A stretch of 64,000 bases of DNA from Luteibacter yeojuensis (lineage in GTDB: Bacteria > Pseudomonadota > Gammaproteobacteria > Xanthomonadales > Rhodanobacteraceae): positions 62,001 through 126,000 of the forward strand of contig NZ_JZRB01000014.1 in NCBI RefSeq assembly GCF_000964085.1, read 5' to 3'. Made by a program: the position numbers and the translations under genes. Below the pieces are notes generated by a model that saw nothing but the letters and a program-made list of their open reading frames with translations, had not been told where the DNA came from and did no database searches. Shown here in pieces: positions 34,752 to 43,376 of this stretch (position 1 is the first letter of the stretch; the number at the start of each line of letters is the position of its first letter).

Positions 34752-34798
34752 CCCCGCCAGCGATACGATGCTCCAACATCGCCGCCAGGCCCGCCCCC

Positions 34799-35128
34799 AT
34801 GCCCCGCCGCCTACCACTCTCACCCCTCTCCGAAGGCAGCAGCCGCATGGTCTGCTCCATCTCGGCCGGCATGGTCGGCGTGTGCCTGACCGTCATCGGC
34901 CTCATCCGCGTCTCCATCACCATGAACAAGACGCAGACGATCGCGGACGACGTACTCGCCTTCGACGCGATCCTGTTCCTTACCGCGACGCTATGTGCCT
35001 ATTTCACCCAGCGCGGCGGCAACGACGTGCGCATGCATCGGCTTGAGCGCACGGCGGATGCGTTCTTCCTCGTGGCGATGGTGACGCTCGTGGTGGTGTG
35101 TTTTCTCGTGACTTACATGACGCTTTGA
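34799..35128 (+). CDS. Small uncharacterised membrane protein
   Basis: A 109-residue protein with three predicted hydrophobic segments (about 22-40 GMVGVCLTVIGLIRV, 55-68 AILFLTATLCAYF, 88-106 FFLVAMVTLVVVCFLVTYM). No family is recognised. The start at 34799 is preferred over an upstream codon inside the REP element; a start at residue 17 is also possible. It is bracketed by REP units on both sides and is probably monocistronic. Confidence 0.6.
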   Translation: MPRRLPLSPLSEGSSRMVCSISAGMVGVCLTVIGLIRVSITMNKTQTIADDVLAFDAILFLTATLCAYFTQRGGNDVRMHRLERTADAFFLVAMVTLVVVCFLVTYMTL

Positions 35129-35135
35129 GCAAACA

Positions 35136-35190
35136 GCATCGCCCACAGAGTGGGCTCCTACCCAGTAGGAGCCCACTCTGTGGGCGATGC
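35136..35190. repeat. REP-type hairpin, 26-bp perfect arms (unit 2)
   Basis: GCATCGCCCACAGAGTGGGC and its extension to 35161 pair perfectly with 35165-35190 across a 3-base loop CCA. It lies between the converging small membrane gene and the receptor gene, so it may also stop transcription from both sides. Confidence 0.9.
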
Positions 35191-35197
35191 CCTTGAT

Positions 35198-37414
35198 TTA
35201 CAGATCAAACTGCGCCGATACCATCACGGTGCGCGGCACGCCCTGCGTCAGGTAGCCACCCGTGGCCGATGCCCAGTAACCCTTGTTCATCAGGTTCTGC
35301 ACGCTGACGTTGAAGGTGACCGGCTTGCCTTCGAGCTTCGGCGTGATGCGCGCGCCGATGTCGTAGGTGGTCCATGCCGGCACGCGCAGCGTGTTGCCGG
35401 CATCGAGGTACTGCTTGCCGGTGTGCACGGCGCGGGCGCTGAGCGTGAGGTCCGGCGTGTTCGGGATCGTCCATTCCACGCCGGCGTTGGCCTGGAAGCG
35501 CGCCACGCCGATGGCGTCATTGCCGTCGTTGAGCCCGCCCTGCGTCTTCACCAGTTCCGGCTTGATGTAGTTCGCGCCGCCGAGGATGCGGAAGCCGTCG
35601 ATCGGCTGGCCGTAGAAGCTCCACTCAATACCGCGGTTGCGCTGCTCACCATCGACCACGTAGGTGTTGGTGGCATCGACGTATGCGCTGGGCTGCTTGA
35701 TCTGGTAAAGGCCGAGGCTGCTGCCCACGTTGCCGGCATCCCACTTCACGCCCACTTCGTTCTGCTTGGCCTTGTACGGCGCGAACACCTGGCCCGCGTT
35801 CGTCACCGGCTTGCCGTTGAAGTTCACCGGCGCTTCGCCGCCCTGGGTGAGGGCTTCGATGTGGTTGGCATACACCGCCCACTGGTCGCTGATGCGGAAG
35901 TTGGCGCCGACGACCGGGCTGTTGGTGTACTTCTGGTACTCGCTGTTCTTCGAGCCCGGCACGCCATCGACGGCGTAGGCATAGCTGGCGACCAGCAGCT
36001 TCTGGCGGCGCACGCCCAGCGTGACGAGCAGGCGCTCGTCGAGGAAGCCCAGCGTGTCGCTGAGCGCGAGGCTGCGCAGCTGCGTACGGCCGGTGATGCC
36101 CGGCGAGCTGATCGGGCCCACGTTGTAGATGTAATCCGGCAGCGCGACGTAGGTGGGGCTGTAGATGTTGGTGTTGATCGATGCGGAGCCAGCGTACGCC
36201 GCCTTCTTGTTCGTCGTCAGCGCCGAGAAGCCCAGCGTGACGCGGTGCGTGATGTCGCCCGTGTTGAAGTGCGCGTTGAAGCCGGCCTCGCCGGTACCGG
36301 TGTTGGCGATGTACGGCACGGTGAACCGGCCTTCGGTGGCATCGCCGTTGACGCTGGTGAGCGTCGGGCTCACGTAGTCGCCGAACTCATTGCCGTGGTG
36401 CGCACCGGCGGCGACGTAACCCGTCAGCCAGTCGGCGAAATCGTATTCCGCGCGAATCACGCCGAAGGTGTCTTCAAGCGACGAACCCGACCACGGCTGC
36501 GAGTAGTTGGTGCGGGCCGAGGGCACGCGCGGCACGTCGGTGGCGCTGCCGATGAATACGACGGCACGGCCGCCGGTGATGTCCTGCTTCTGGTAGCCGA
36601 CGTCGGTGGTGACGCGCAAGCGCTCGCCCTGGTAGTCGAAGGCCACCGAGGCCGCGGTGACGCGGCGCTTCTCGCCGTCGACGGCGGTGCCGCCCTCGCG
36701 GTGCACGGCGTTCACGCGCAGGCCGAACTCCTTGTTCGCGCCCCAGCGGCGGCCGACATCGACGGTTTCGCCGATCTGGCTGCTGCTACCGTAATCCAGG
36801 CCCACGCGGGTGATCGGCTCGGCCTCGGCGCGCTTCGGCGCGATGTTGATGCCACCGCCGATGCCGCTGCCGCTGACGCTCATGCCGTTGAGGAACGCGT
36901 TGGCACCCTTGAACACTTCGACGCGGCTGATGAGTTCCGGCGCGAGCAGCTGGCGCGGCAGCAGGCCGTACAGGCCGTCGAAGCCGATGTCGTCGCTGGC
37001 CAGCTGGAAGCCGCGGATGACGAACACCTGCGAGTAGTTGCCGTAGCCGAAGCCGTAGCGCACGGCGGCGTCGTTCTGCACCACGTCGCCGAGCGAGCGC
37101 GCCTGCTGCGTACGGATCAGCGTATCGGTGTAGCTGGTGAGGGCGAACGGGACGTTCATCGCATCCTGGTTGCCCAGCACGCCGAAGCGGCCACCGCGGG
37201 CCACCTGGCCACCGGCGTACGCGGCCGTGGGGGCGGCCATGTTCGCGCTGACCTGCACGCCCGAGAGCGTGGTGGCGTTTTCCTGGGCCTTCTTCTGGGC
37301 ATCGTCCAGGTCGGCGTCCGCGGCATGCGCGGAGGCGCCGATGAGCAGTGCGCCTGCGAGGGCGAGGCGGACCGACGAGGCTAGGCGGCGACGGGAAAGG
37401 GGCGAGGCGAACAT
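35198..37414 (-). CDS. TonB-dependent siderophore receptor
   Basis: A 738-residue outer-membrane receptor. The signal peptide ends at AHA (about residue 31). A plug domain follows (60-170; SLGDVVQNDAAVRYGFG, then FVIRGFQ), and then a 22-strand barrel ending in an aromatic-type terminal strand (MVSAQFDL, ending Leu). It is FhuE/FpvA-like in architecture without an N-terminal signalling domain, so it probably imports a ferric siderophore (ligand unknown). The start at 37414 gives the signal peptide; a Fur-like box lies 31 bp upstream. Confidence 0.92.
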   Translation of the reverse strand: MFASPLSRRRLASSVRLALAGALLIGASAHAADADLDDAQKKAQENATTLSGVQVSANMAAPTAAYAGGQVARGGRFGVLGNQDAMNVPFALTSYTDTLIRTQQARSLGDVVQNDAAVRYGFGYGNYSQVFVIRGFQLASDDIGFDGLYGLLPRQLLAPELISRVEVFKGANAFLNGMSVSGSGIGGGINIAPKRAEAEPITRVGLDYGSSSQIGETVDVGRRWGANKEFGLRVNAVHREGGTAVDGEKRRVTAASVAFDYQGERLRVTTDVGYQKQDITGGRAVVFIGSATDVPRVPSARTNYSQPWSGSSLEDTFGVIRAEYDFADWLTGYVAAGAHHGNEFGDYVSPTLTSVNGDATEGRFTVPYIANTGTGEAGFNAHFNTGDITHRVTLGFSALTTNKKAAYAGSASINTNIYSPTYVALPDYIYNVGPISSPGITGRTQLRSLALSDTLGFLDERLLVTLGVRRQKLLVASYAYAVDGVPGSKNSEYQKYTNSPVVGANFRISDQWAVYANHIEALTQGGEAPVNFNGKPVTNAGQVFAPYKAKQNEVGVKWDAGNVGSSLGLYQIKQPSAYVDATNTYVVDGEQRNRGIEWSFYGQPIDGFRILGGANYIKPELVKTQGGLNDGNDAIGVARFQANAGVEWTIPNTPDLTLSARAVHTGKQYLDAGNTLRVPAWTTYDIGARITPKLEGKPVTFNVSVQNLMNKGYWASATGGYLTQGVPRTVMVSAQFDL

Positions 37415-37444
37415 GACGGATCCTGTGGGCGATCGAGGCCCAGT

Positions 37445-37464
37445 AATGCGAATGGAAATGAGAA
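37445..37464 (-). promoter_or_regulatory. Putative Fur box of the receptor gene
   Basis: AATGCGAATGGAAATGAGAA contains spaced AATG/GAGAA hexamers like a Fur site and lies 31 bp upstream of the receptor start. Similar AATGCGA and AATGAGA words occur in the promoter of the second receptor at 47286-47350. Confidence 0.4.
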
Positions 37465-37529
37465 TAGGTCTCAAGTATGCCGCATTACCAGGCTGTTGCA
37501 AAGCAACACGCTGCCGCAGGTAGCTGTCC

Positions 37530-37554
37530 CAAACCCTCGCCCCGCAAGGGTTTG
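37530..37554 (-). terminator. Hairpin after the FAD oxidase gene
   Basis: CAAACCCT/AGGGTTTG with a 9-base loop lies 7 bases past the stop of the minus-strand oxidase. The stem is perfect but there is no T run, so it is a weak terminator or processing hairpin. Confidence 0.35.
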
Positions 37555-37560
37555 CCGCCC

Positions 37561-39306
37561 TCAGCTGATCCCGTTGCGCACCTGGAACGTGCCGTCGGCG
37601 TCGTACCGGTGCTTCGCCGCCCTGAGCCGGGGCACGTTCGTCCCCCAATAGGCCCGCTCGTAGTCCTTCTGGAAGTAATCGCTTTCAGAGAAGTAGGCGC
37701 CCGCCCCGGGGCTGGCCTGCATGACCCGGTCGTACGCCTTATGCACCCGCGCCACGTTGCGCTGGGCCTTGGCCTCGTCGACCCGTGCGCCCGGCAGGCC
37801 CTCGAATACCGGTGCGCCACCGTTGGCGATGATCACGAGCGCGAAGGCGTCGAGCACCTCGGGGTTCATGGCGGTGTCGCGAGCCGCCGCCAGCGTCCCG
37901 GTGCTGGCACCGAACAGCCCCTTGTTGAAGTGGAACGCCACGTCCATCGACATCGCGCCCTCCACGACGGCCGCGGCTAGCGCGTCGAGGTTCTCCTCCT
38001 TCATCAGCTTCGACGGCATCCAGGCCGAGGTGTAGGCGTGGATGTACCAGCCCACCTGCTCCAAGTCGCCCTTCCACACCATGTGGTACCCGGGTGCGCC
38101 CGGCCGGGTATCGCGCGTGGCGAAATCCACGCCCGCCTTGGTGAAGAAATCGATGTCCCAGAACTGGCGCGCGGGCAGGGCGACGACATCGATGGGCTTC
38201 AGCCACGTGTACTCCGGCCGCGCCGATACCCAGTCGATGAAGGGCTGCCAGGCCTCGGTGGCCTGGTACTTGTTCAGGCCCTGGAACACCATCGAGATGC
38301 GCATGTGGCGGGCGTCGTCGAACACCATTTGCTCGCCCCAGTGCGGGTTGCACAGGTGGTCGCGGAAGTGGCGGATGGCCTGGGCGGCCAAGGCCTTGAA
38401 CGAGGCGTCGCTGTCGGCCGCGATACCACCGAACACGCCACCGAATTGCTCGGGCAGCTCGTGGGTGCGGAAGGTGAGGCGCGTGACGACGCCGAAGCTG
38501 CCGCCACCGCCACCCTTGAGGGCCCAGAACAGCTCGGGGTCCTGGAAGGCGTTCACCACGCGGATCTTTCCGTCGGCGGTGACGACTTCCGCCTCGAGCA
38601 TGTTGGCGGCGCCCGTGCCGAAGGCCTTGGAGAAGCTGCCGAAGCCGCCGCCGCCCGCGAAGCCGGCACAGCCGACGGTGGTGCAACCGCCACCCTGGAC
38701 GTAGCGGCCACCCACCGTCGTGACGGCGTGGTAAGCGTCGATCCACATGGCCCCCGCGCCCACGTGCACGGCATGGACGCCGGCCGTCCCCGGCGTGGCG
38801 CCCCGTGGCACGAAGGCATCGACCATCTCCACCGTGTTCATGCGGCGGGTCCACACCAGCAGGGAGTCCGGTGCGTTCGACGCACCGAGGTAGCTGTGCG
38901 CGCCGCCGCGGATAGCCAGCCGCACGCGGTGCTTGCGGGCCCAGGCCACCGCGGTGGCGATGTCCTGGGCGCTCTCGGCCGCGAGGACGCGCACGCTGGG
39001 CGTCGAGGCCCAGCCCTTGTACCAGCCGCTGGTCTGGGTGAGCGCGGGCTGGTCGCCGACGTAGAAGGGGTTGCCGATCTGGGCCAGCGCTTCGTCGCGG
39101 GTCGCGGGGTCGAGCAACGGATTCTTCGGGATCGACAGGCGGCCACCCACCTGGCGGTTCAGCGCATCCCAGTCGGCATCGGTGGGCCAGCCGGCCGTGC
39201 CGGGTTTGAGCCAGCGGCCACCGCCGGTGACGAAGGCATCCACCTTGGCCGCGAGCGGCAGCAGGGGCAGGGCGAGGGCGGCTTTGAGCAGGGTGCGGCG
39301 GTCCAT
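37561..39306 (-). CDS. Tat-exported FAD-linked oxidase, berberine-bridge type
   Basis: A 581-residue oxidase with a twin-arginine signal (DRRTLLKAALALPLLPL), a PCMH-type FAD-binding domain (100-290) and a C-terminal BBE domain (RAYWGTNVPRLRAAKHRYD near the end). His137 (GGAHSY) and Cys208 (QGGGC) are placed for bicovalent flavin attachment as in berberine bridge enzymes and carbohydrate oxidases. Periplasmic oxidation of a sugar or alkaloid-like substrate is likely; the substrate is unknown. It is divergent from nitronate monooxygenase (169 bp gap). Confidence 0.85.
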   Translation of the reverse strand: MDRRTLLKAALALPLLPLAAKVDAFVTGGGRWLKPGTAGWPTDADWDALNRQVGGRLSIPKNPLLDPATRDEALAQIGNPFYVGDQPALTQTSGWYKGWASTPSVRVLAAESAQDIATAVAWARKHRVRLAIRGGAHSYLGASNAPDSLLVWTRRMNTVEMVDAFVPRGATPGTAGVHAVHVGAGAMWIDAYHAVTTVGGRYVQGGGCTTVGCAGFAGGGGFGSFSKAFGTGAANMLEAEVVTADGKIRVVNAFQDPELFWALKGGGGGSFGVVTRLTFRTHELPEQFGGVFGGIAADSDASFKALAAQAIRHFRDHLCNPHWGEQMVFDDARHMRISMVFQGLNKYQATEAWQPFIDWVSARPEYTWLKPIDVVALPARQFWDIDFFTKAGVDFATRDTRPGAPGYHMVWKGDLEQVGWYIHAYTSAWMPSKLMKEENLDALAAAVVEGAMSMDVAFHFNKGLFGASTGTLAAARDTAMNPEVLDAFALVIIANGGAPVFEGLPGARVDEAKAQRNVARVHKAYDRVMQASPGAGAYFSESDYFQKDYERAYWGTNVPRLRAAKHRYDADGTFQVRNGIS

Positions 39307-39475
39307 GGCGTTCTCCTTGGGATGGGCCGATCGTGCGCCCTGCCGGCCGCCCCTGTCGTGCGCGCGGGGAGGAACGCGGCCATCCCGGGGACGAACCGCG
39401 GGGCCGTGGGGACGAGCGGATCACATATCGGAGGCGCATCATGGGCGTCTTCCCCCTTCCCCGAGGGCACCACCG

Positions 39476-40564
39476 ATGGCTTCCTGGCACGACCGCCGCC
39501 TGCTCGACCTGTTCCGTATCGATACCCCCTTGCTGCTTGCGCCGATGGCGGGCTCGGGCGGCTCCGCCCTCGCCATCGCGGTGGCGAAAGCGGGTGGCCT
39601 CGGTGCCATCCCCTGCGCATCGATCAGCGTGGAGAAGGCGACCGAGGAGGTGGCGACCTTCCGCGGCGCCGTGGCCGCGCCGTTGAACCTGAACTTCTTC
39701 GCCCACGCGCCCAAGGCAGCCACTGACTCCGAGAACACCCGCTGGCTCGAACGGCTGGCGCCGTACTTCAAGGAATTCGGGGTGGATACCGCCAGCCTGG
39801 GTGCCGCCGGCGGCCGCGCGCCCTTTGACGACGCCATGTGCCGCATGGTCGAGCGCCTGAAGCCCGAGGTGGTCAGCTTCCACTTCGGCCTGCCGGCGAA
39901 GGAGCTGCTGGCGCGCGTCCATGCCACGGGTGCCCGGGTCATCGCCTCGGCCACGACGGTGGCGGAAGGGCACTGGCTGGCCGAACACGGCGCCGACGCT
40001 GTCATCGCGCAGGGCAACGAGGCGGGTGGCCACCGCGGCAATTTCCTCACCGACGACATGGCGAGCCAGCCGGGCCTCTTCGCCCTGCTGCCGCAGATGA
40101 CCGATGCCCTGGCCGTGCCGGTAATCGCCGCCGGCGCCATCGCCGATGGGCGCGGCATGGCCGCCGCACTCACCCTCGGCGCCGCGGCGGTGCAGGTGGG
40201 CACGGCGTTCCTGCGTTCCGACGAGTCGGTGAGCGCGGCCGTGCACAAGGCGGCCCTGGCGACGGCCCGCGACGACAACACGGCCGTGACCAACGTGCTC
40301 ACCGGCCGCCCGGCGCGCGGCATCATCAACCGCGTGATGCGCGAAGTGGGCCCGCTTTCGCCCGATGCGCCGCCGTTCCCGCTGGCCGGTGGGCCGCTCG
40401 CGCCGCTGCGCGCGGCGACGGAGAAGCTTGGCCATGGCGACTTCCAGCCGTTGTGGAGCGGCCAGGCCGGCGCGCTGGCACGGGAAGGCAGGGCCGAGGC
40501 GATCGCCCGGGCCATCGCGGACCAGGCTGCCGCGCTGCTGCCAGCCCGGGGAGCCGTGGCATGA
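39476..40564 (+). CDS. Nitronate monooxygenase family protein
   Basis: A 362-residue FMN-dependent TIM-barrel enzyme of the 2-nitropropane dioxygenase/nitronate monooxygenase family. Motifs: LLLAPMAGSGGS (19-30), the signature AQGNEAGGHRG (178-188, His186 catalytic in relatives), VIAAGAIADGRG and VQVGTAFLRSDES. It detoxifies nitronates by family; some relatives are enoyl reductases. The ATG at 39476 was chosen by homology-like start context. Its stop overlaps the next gene's ATG (ATGA). Confidence 0.9.
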   Translation: MASWHDRRLLDLFRIDTPLLLAPMAGSGGSALAIAVAKAGGLGAIPCASISVEKATEEVATFRGAVAAPLNLNFFAHAPKAATDSENTRWLERLAPYFKEFGVDTASLGAAGGRAPFDDAMCRMVERLKPEVVSFHFGLPAKELLARVHATGARVIASATTVAEGHWLAEHGADAVIAQGNEAGGHRGNFLTDDMASQPGLFALLPQMTDALAVPVIAAGAIADGRGMAAALTLGAAAVQVGTAFLRSDESVSAAVHKAALATARDDNTAVTNVLTGRPARGIINRVMREVGPLSPDAPPFPLAGGPLAPLRAATEKLGHGDFQPLWSGQAGALAREGRAEAIARAIADQAAALLPARGAVA

Positions 40565-41370
40565 CACGCCTTGCCCTGCTCCTCGCCCTCGCCAGTGCGC
40601 CGATGCTGGCGCACGCATCGGTCGACATGGCGTACGGCCCCGCCGCGCGGCAAGCGCTAACGGTGTACGCGCCCCCGAACGCCCACGACGCGCCCATCAT
40701 CGTCATGGTGCACGGCGGCGCGTGGATGGTCGGCGACAAGGGCAATGCGGGCGTGGTGGAACCGAAGGCCAGCCACTGGGCCGCCTCGGGCGCCATCTTT
40801 GTCTCGGTGAACTACCGCATGGTGCCCGAGGCCGGCCCGATGGCGCAGGCCGCCGATGTCGCGGCCGCGCTGGCCTACGTGCAGAAGCATGCACGCGAAT
40901 GGCACGGCGACCCGTCGCGGATCGTGCTGATGGGCCATTCCGCGGGCGCGCACCTGGTGTCGTTGCTGGCGGTGGCGCCCGATATCACGCGCGCCGCGGG
41001 CGTCACGCCGTGGCTGGCCACCGTCTCGCTCGATAGCGGCGCCGTCGACCTGCCCGCGATCATGAAAGCCCCGCACCCGCGCTTCTACGACCGGGTGTTC
41101 GGCAGCGACCCGGCAGGGTGGACACAAGCCTCGCCCCTCGACCGTCTTGCGGCGGCGCCGGCCACGCCGATGCTGATGGTGTGCTCGAGCCTGCGCGCCA
41201 ATTCCTGCCCCGCGAACGAGCGCTTCGTCGCCAGGGCGAAGCAGCTGGGCGGCAAGGCCGCGCTGGTTTCCATGCCGCTGACCCACATGGACATCAACCG
41301 CACGCTGGGCGCGGATAACGACTACACGAAGCAAGTGGACGCGTGGCTGAAGCAGAACGCCCACATTTGA
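40561..41370 (+). CDS. Exported alpha/beta hydrolase (esterase)
   Basis: A 269-residue hydrolase with a signal peptide (cleavage near AHA, residue 18), hormone-sensitive-lipase-like oxyanion HGGAW (51-55) and nucleophile elbow GHSAG (125-129, Ser127). A late acidic residue and a His (MPLTHMD) could complete the triad. It overlaps the nitronate monooxygenase by ATGA and is cotranslated with it, although one protein is cytosolic and this one exported. The ester substrate is unknown. Confidence 0.85.
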   Translation: MTRLALLLALASAPMLAHASVDMAYGPAARQALTVYAPPNAHDAPIIVMVHGGAWMVGDKGNAGVVEPKASHWAASGAIFVSVNYRMVPEAGPMAQAADVAAALAYVQKHAREWHGDPSRIVLMGHSAGAHLVSLLAVAPDITRAAGVTPWLATVSLDSGAVDLPAIMKAPHPRFYDRVFGSDPAGWTQASPLDRLAAAPATPMLMVCSSLRANSCPANERFVARAKQLGGKAALVSMPLTHMDINRTLGADNDYTKQVDAWLKQNAHI

Positions 41371-41378
41371 AACGTCGT

Positions 41379-41445
41379 TGTAGGAGCCAGCTTGCTGGCG
41401 ATGGCTCTTGTTACGAGCCCCCATCGCGCGCGAGCGCGCTCCCAC
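41379..41445. repeat. REP-type repeat, mismatched halves (unit 3)
   Basis: TGTAGGAGCCAGCTTGCTGG pairs within itself (CCAGC/GCTGG), and a separate ATCGCGCGCGAGCGCGCTCC half ending in CACA follows after 22 bases. It lies between the esterase and the converging glycosyltransferase. Confidence 0.8.
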
Positions 41446-41467
41446 AGGGTGGGCGCAACGGGGTTCG

Positions 41468-42235
41468 CTAGGGCTTTTGGCCGTGCTGCAGCAGGTATAG
41501 CTTCACGTATTTGCGGCGCACGTACTCCACGCGCAGCAGGGCGTACACGATGCCGCGCCAGCCGTCGAGGAAACCGGCGCGCAGCACGTAGCCGCGGAAG
41601 AAGCGCCACATGGGGCTGATGATGATCTGCGCGAGCGTGGCGCGCTTGCCCTTCGCGAATTCTTCCACCGCCATCATGTGCGCGTAGCGCTCCTGCTTGC
41701 CCATGAGTTCGGCCAGCGAGCGGTACGGGAAATGATCGAGGTGGCCGGCAAGCATCTTAACCTCACCATCGACGCTGACCGATTCGTGGATTTCGCGCGG
41801 CCCGCGCCAGCCGCCCCGGCGGCGGTCGAAGAGGCGCAGCACCTTGTCGGCGCCCGCGTTGCCATGGCGCATGAAGCGGCCGAAGAAATCGTTGCGGCGG
41901 TAGAAGCGGTAACCGGCCGCGCCGGTGAAGCCACCATCGCAGGCTTGCTCGATGGCGGCACGGAGTTCATCGCCCACGCGCTCGTCGGCATCGAGGCACA
42001 GCACCCAGTCGTTCTTCGCCTGCGCCACGGCGAAGGCCTTCTGGCTGCGGTAGCCCTCGAACCGGTGCTCGATGACCCGTGCCCCCATCTCGCGCGCGAT
42101 AGCCTGGGTTTCATCGCGGGAGCCGCCATCGACCACCACCAGGTCGTCGCAGAAGCTGGCGGATGCCAGGCAATCCCGGATGCGGTCGGCCTCGTCCTGG
42201 GTGATCACGCAGAGGGAAATGGGCCGCTGGGTCAT
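41468..42235 (-). CDS. Glycosyltransferase family 2 (WaaE-like)
   Basis: A 255-residue GT-A-fold glycosyltransferase resembling LPS-core beta-1,4-glucosyltransferases. Motifs: ISLCVITQDEADRI (6-19), DDLVVVDGGSRDET (30-43) and DXD as DAD (82-84). Amphipathic membrane-associating helices lie near residues 205-250 (SPMWRFFRGYVLRAGFLDGW). The start at 42235 gives the family N-terminus. Adjacent to a divergent glycerophosphotransferase-like gene, it probably decorates lipopolysaccharide or another envelope glycan at the inner membrane. Confidence 0.85.
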   Translation of the reverse strand: MTQRPISLCVITQDEADRIRDCLASASFCDDLVVVDGGSRDETQAIAREMGARVIEHRFEGYRSQKAFAVAQAKNDWVLCLDADERVGDELRAAIEQACDGGFTGAAGYRFYRRNDFFGRFMRHGNAGADKVLRLFDRRRGGWRGPREIHESVSVDGEVKMLAGHLDHFPYRSLAELMGKQERYAHMMAVEEFAKGKRATLAQIIISPMWRFFRGYVLRAGFLDGWRGIVYALLRVEYVRRKYVKLYLLQHGQKP

Positions 42236-42302
42236 GGAAAACAGGGGAATGAAGGGGGCTGACGGTCCATAATGCCACGTTGCCCCCCATCGAGGTCTGC
42301 CC

Positions 42303-43358
42303 GTGGCCGCGTGCCTGATGTTCGCCACCGAGGAATATGCGTTGCCCATCCTGCGTCCGCTCGCGGCGGCCGCGAGGGCGCGTGGGCAGCAGGTGGGCTG
42401 GATCGTGCCGGGTGCCGTCGCCGCGCAGCTGGCGCCCGATGAGCAACGCATCACGAGCCTCAAGGCCGCGAAGGCGATGGCGCCCGAAGCCGTCTATTGC
42501 GCCGCCAACTGGGTGTCGCCGCGCCTGCCCGGGGTGAAGGTGCAGGTGTTCCACGGCTTCAATGCCGAGAAGCGCGACCCGGGCCGTGGGCACTTCGCCA
42601 TCCGTGGCTTCTTCGACCTTTATGTAACGCAGGGGCCGGCCACCACGGAGCCCTTCGAGGCACTGGCGAAGCAGCACCGCTACTTCGCCGTCCGCGAAAC
42701 CGGCTGGCCGAAGCTCGACCCACTTTTCGTGCAGCCCGCGCCGCCGCGCGATGCCATGCTTCCCGCGCCCGATGGCCGCCCGGTGGTGATGTACGCCTCC
42801 ACCTTCAGCCACCGCCTGAGCGCGGCACCGGCCATGGTCGAGCCGCTGCGCCGGCTTATCGCGCGCGGCGACCGCCAGTGGCTGCTGACGCTGCACCCCA
42901 AATGCGACGAGGCGCTGTTCGCGGCCTACCGGGGGCTGGAAGCGGAGAACGCGCGCTTCTTCACCTCCGACAAGCTCATCGAACTTGAACGTGCCGCCGA
43001 CGTGCTGGTGTGTGATACCTCGTCAGTGATCCACGAGTTCGCGGTGATGGACAAACCCGTCGTCACCATCGCCAACCGCGTGCCGCACCCCTTCATGATC
43101 GACGTGCCATCGCCTGATGATGTCGACGCCGCGATCGACCGTGCGCTCTCGCACCCGCCCGAACTCATGGCCGCCATCCGGGCGCATGCCGACCGCATCC
43201 ATCCGTCGCACGATGGCCACGCCAGCGAACGCGTGCTCGATGCCGTCGCGGCGTACCGCCGCGGCGACTTCGGCACGCTCGCCCGCAAGCCGTTCAACTT
43301 CGTCCGCCGCTACAAGGCCATGCGCGACCTGCCGGCCCTGTTGCCGGACGGCGCCTGA
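42303..43358 (+). CDS. CDP-glycerol glycerophosphotransferase-like protein
   Basis: A 351-residue GT-B-type protein of the CDP-glycerol:glycerophosphotransferase/surface polysaccharide family. Motifs include VQVFHGFNAEKRDPGRGHF split at FHGF, ETGWPKLDPLF, STFSHRLS, LHPKCDE, and VLVCDTSSVIHEFAVMDKPVV (the conserved nucleotide-binding region). The start is GTG at 42303; an in-frame ATG at 42318 is an alternative. It probably acts with the divergent family-2 glycosyltransferase in envelope polysaccharide synthesis. Confidence 0.82.
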   Translation: MAACLMFATEEYALPILRPLAAAARARGQQVGWIVPGAVAAQLAPDEQRITSLKAAKAMAPEAVYCAANWVSPRLPGVKVQVFHGFNAEKRDPGRGHFAIRGFFDLYVTQGPATTEPFEALAKQHRYFAVRETGWPKLDPLFVQPAPPRDAMLPAPDGRPVVMYASTFSHRLSAAPAMVEPLRRLIARGDRQWLLTLHPKCDEALFAAYRGLEAENARFFTSDKLIELERAADVLVCDTSSVIHEFAVMDKPVVTIANRVPHPFMIDVPSPDDVDAAIDRALSHPPELMAAIRAHADRIHPSHDGHASERVLDAVAAYRRGDFGTLARKPFNFVRRYKAMRDLPALLPDGA

Positions 43359-43376
43359 GGCCTCCAGGAGCCCGCC

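Noticed and set aside
37739-40618. A 959-residue open frame on the minus strand
   Set aside because: Its end lies in another frame over the FAD oxidase and its start is antisense to nitronate monooxygenase. The translation is low-complexity Arg/Gly/Ala/His typical of GC-rich shadow frames.
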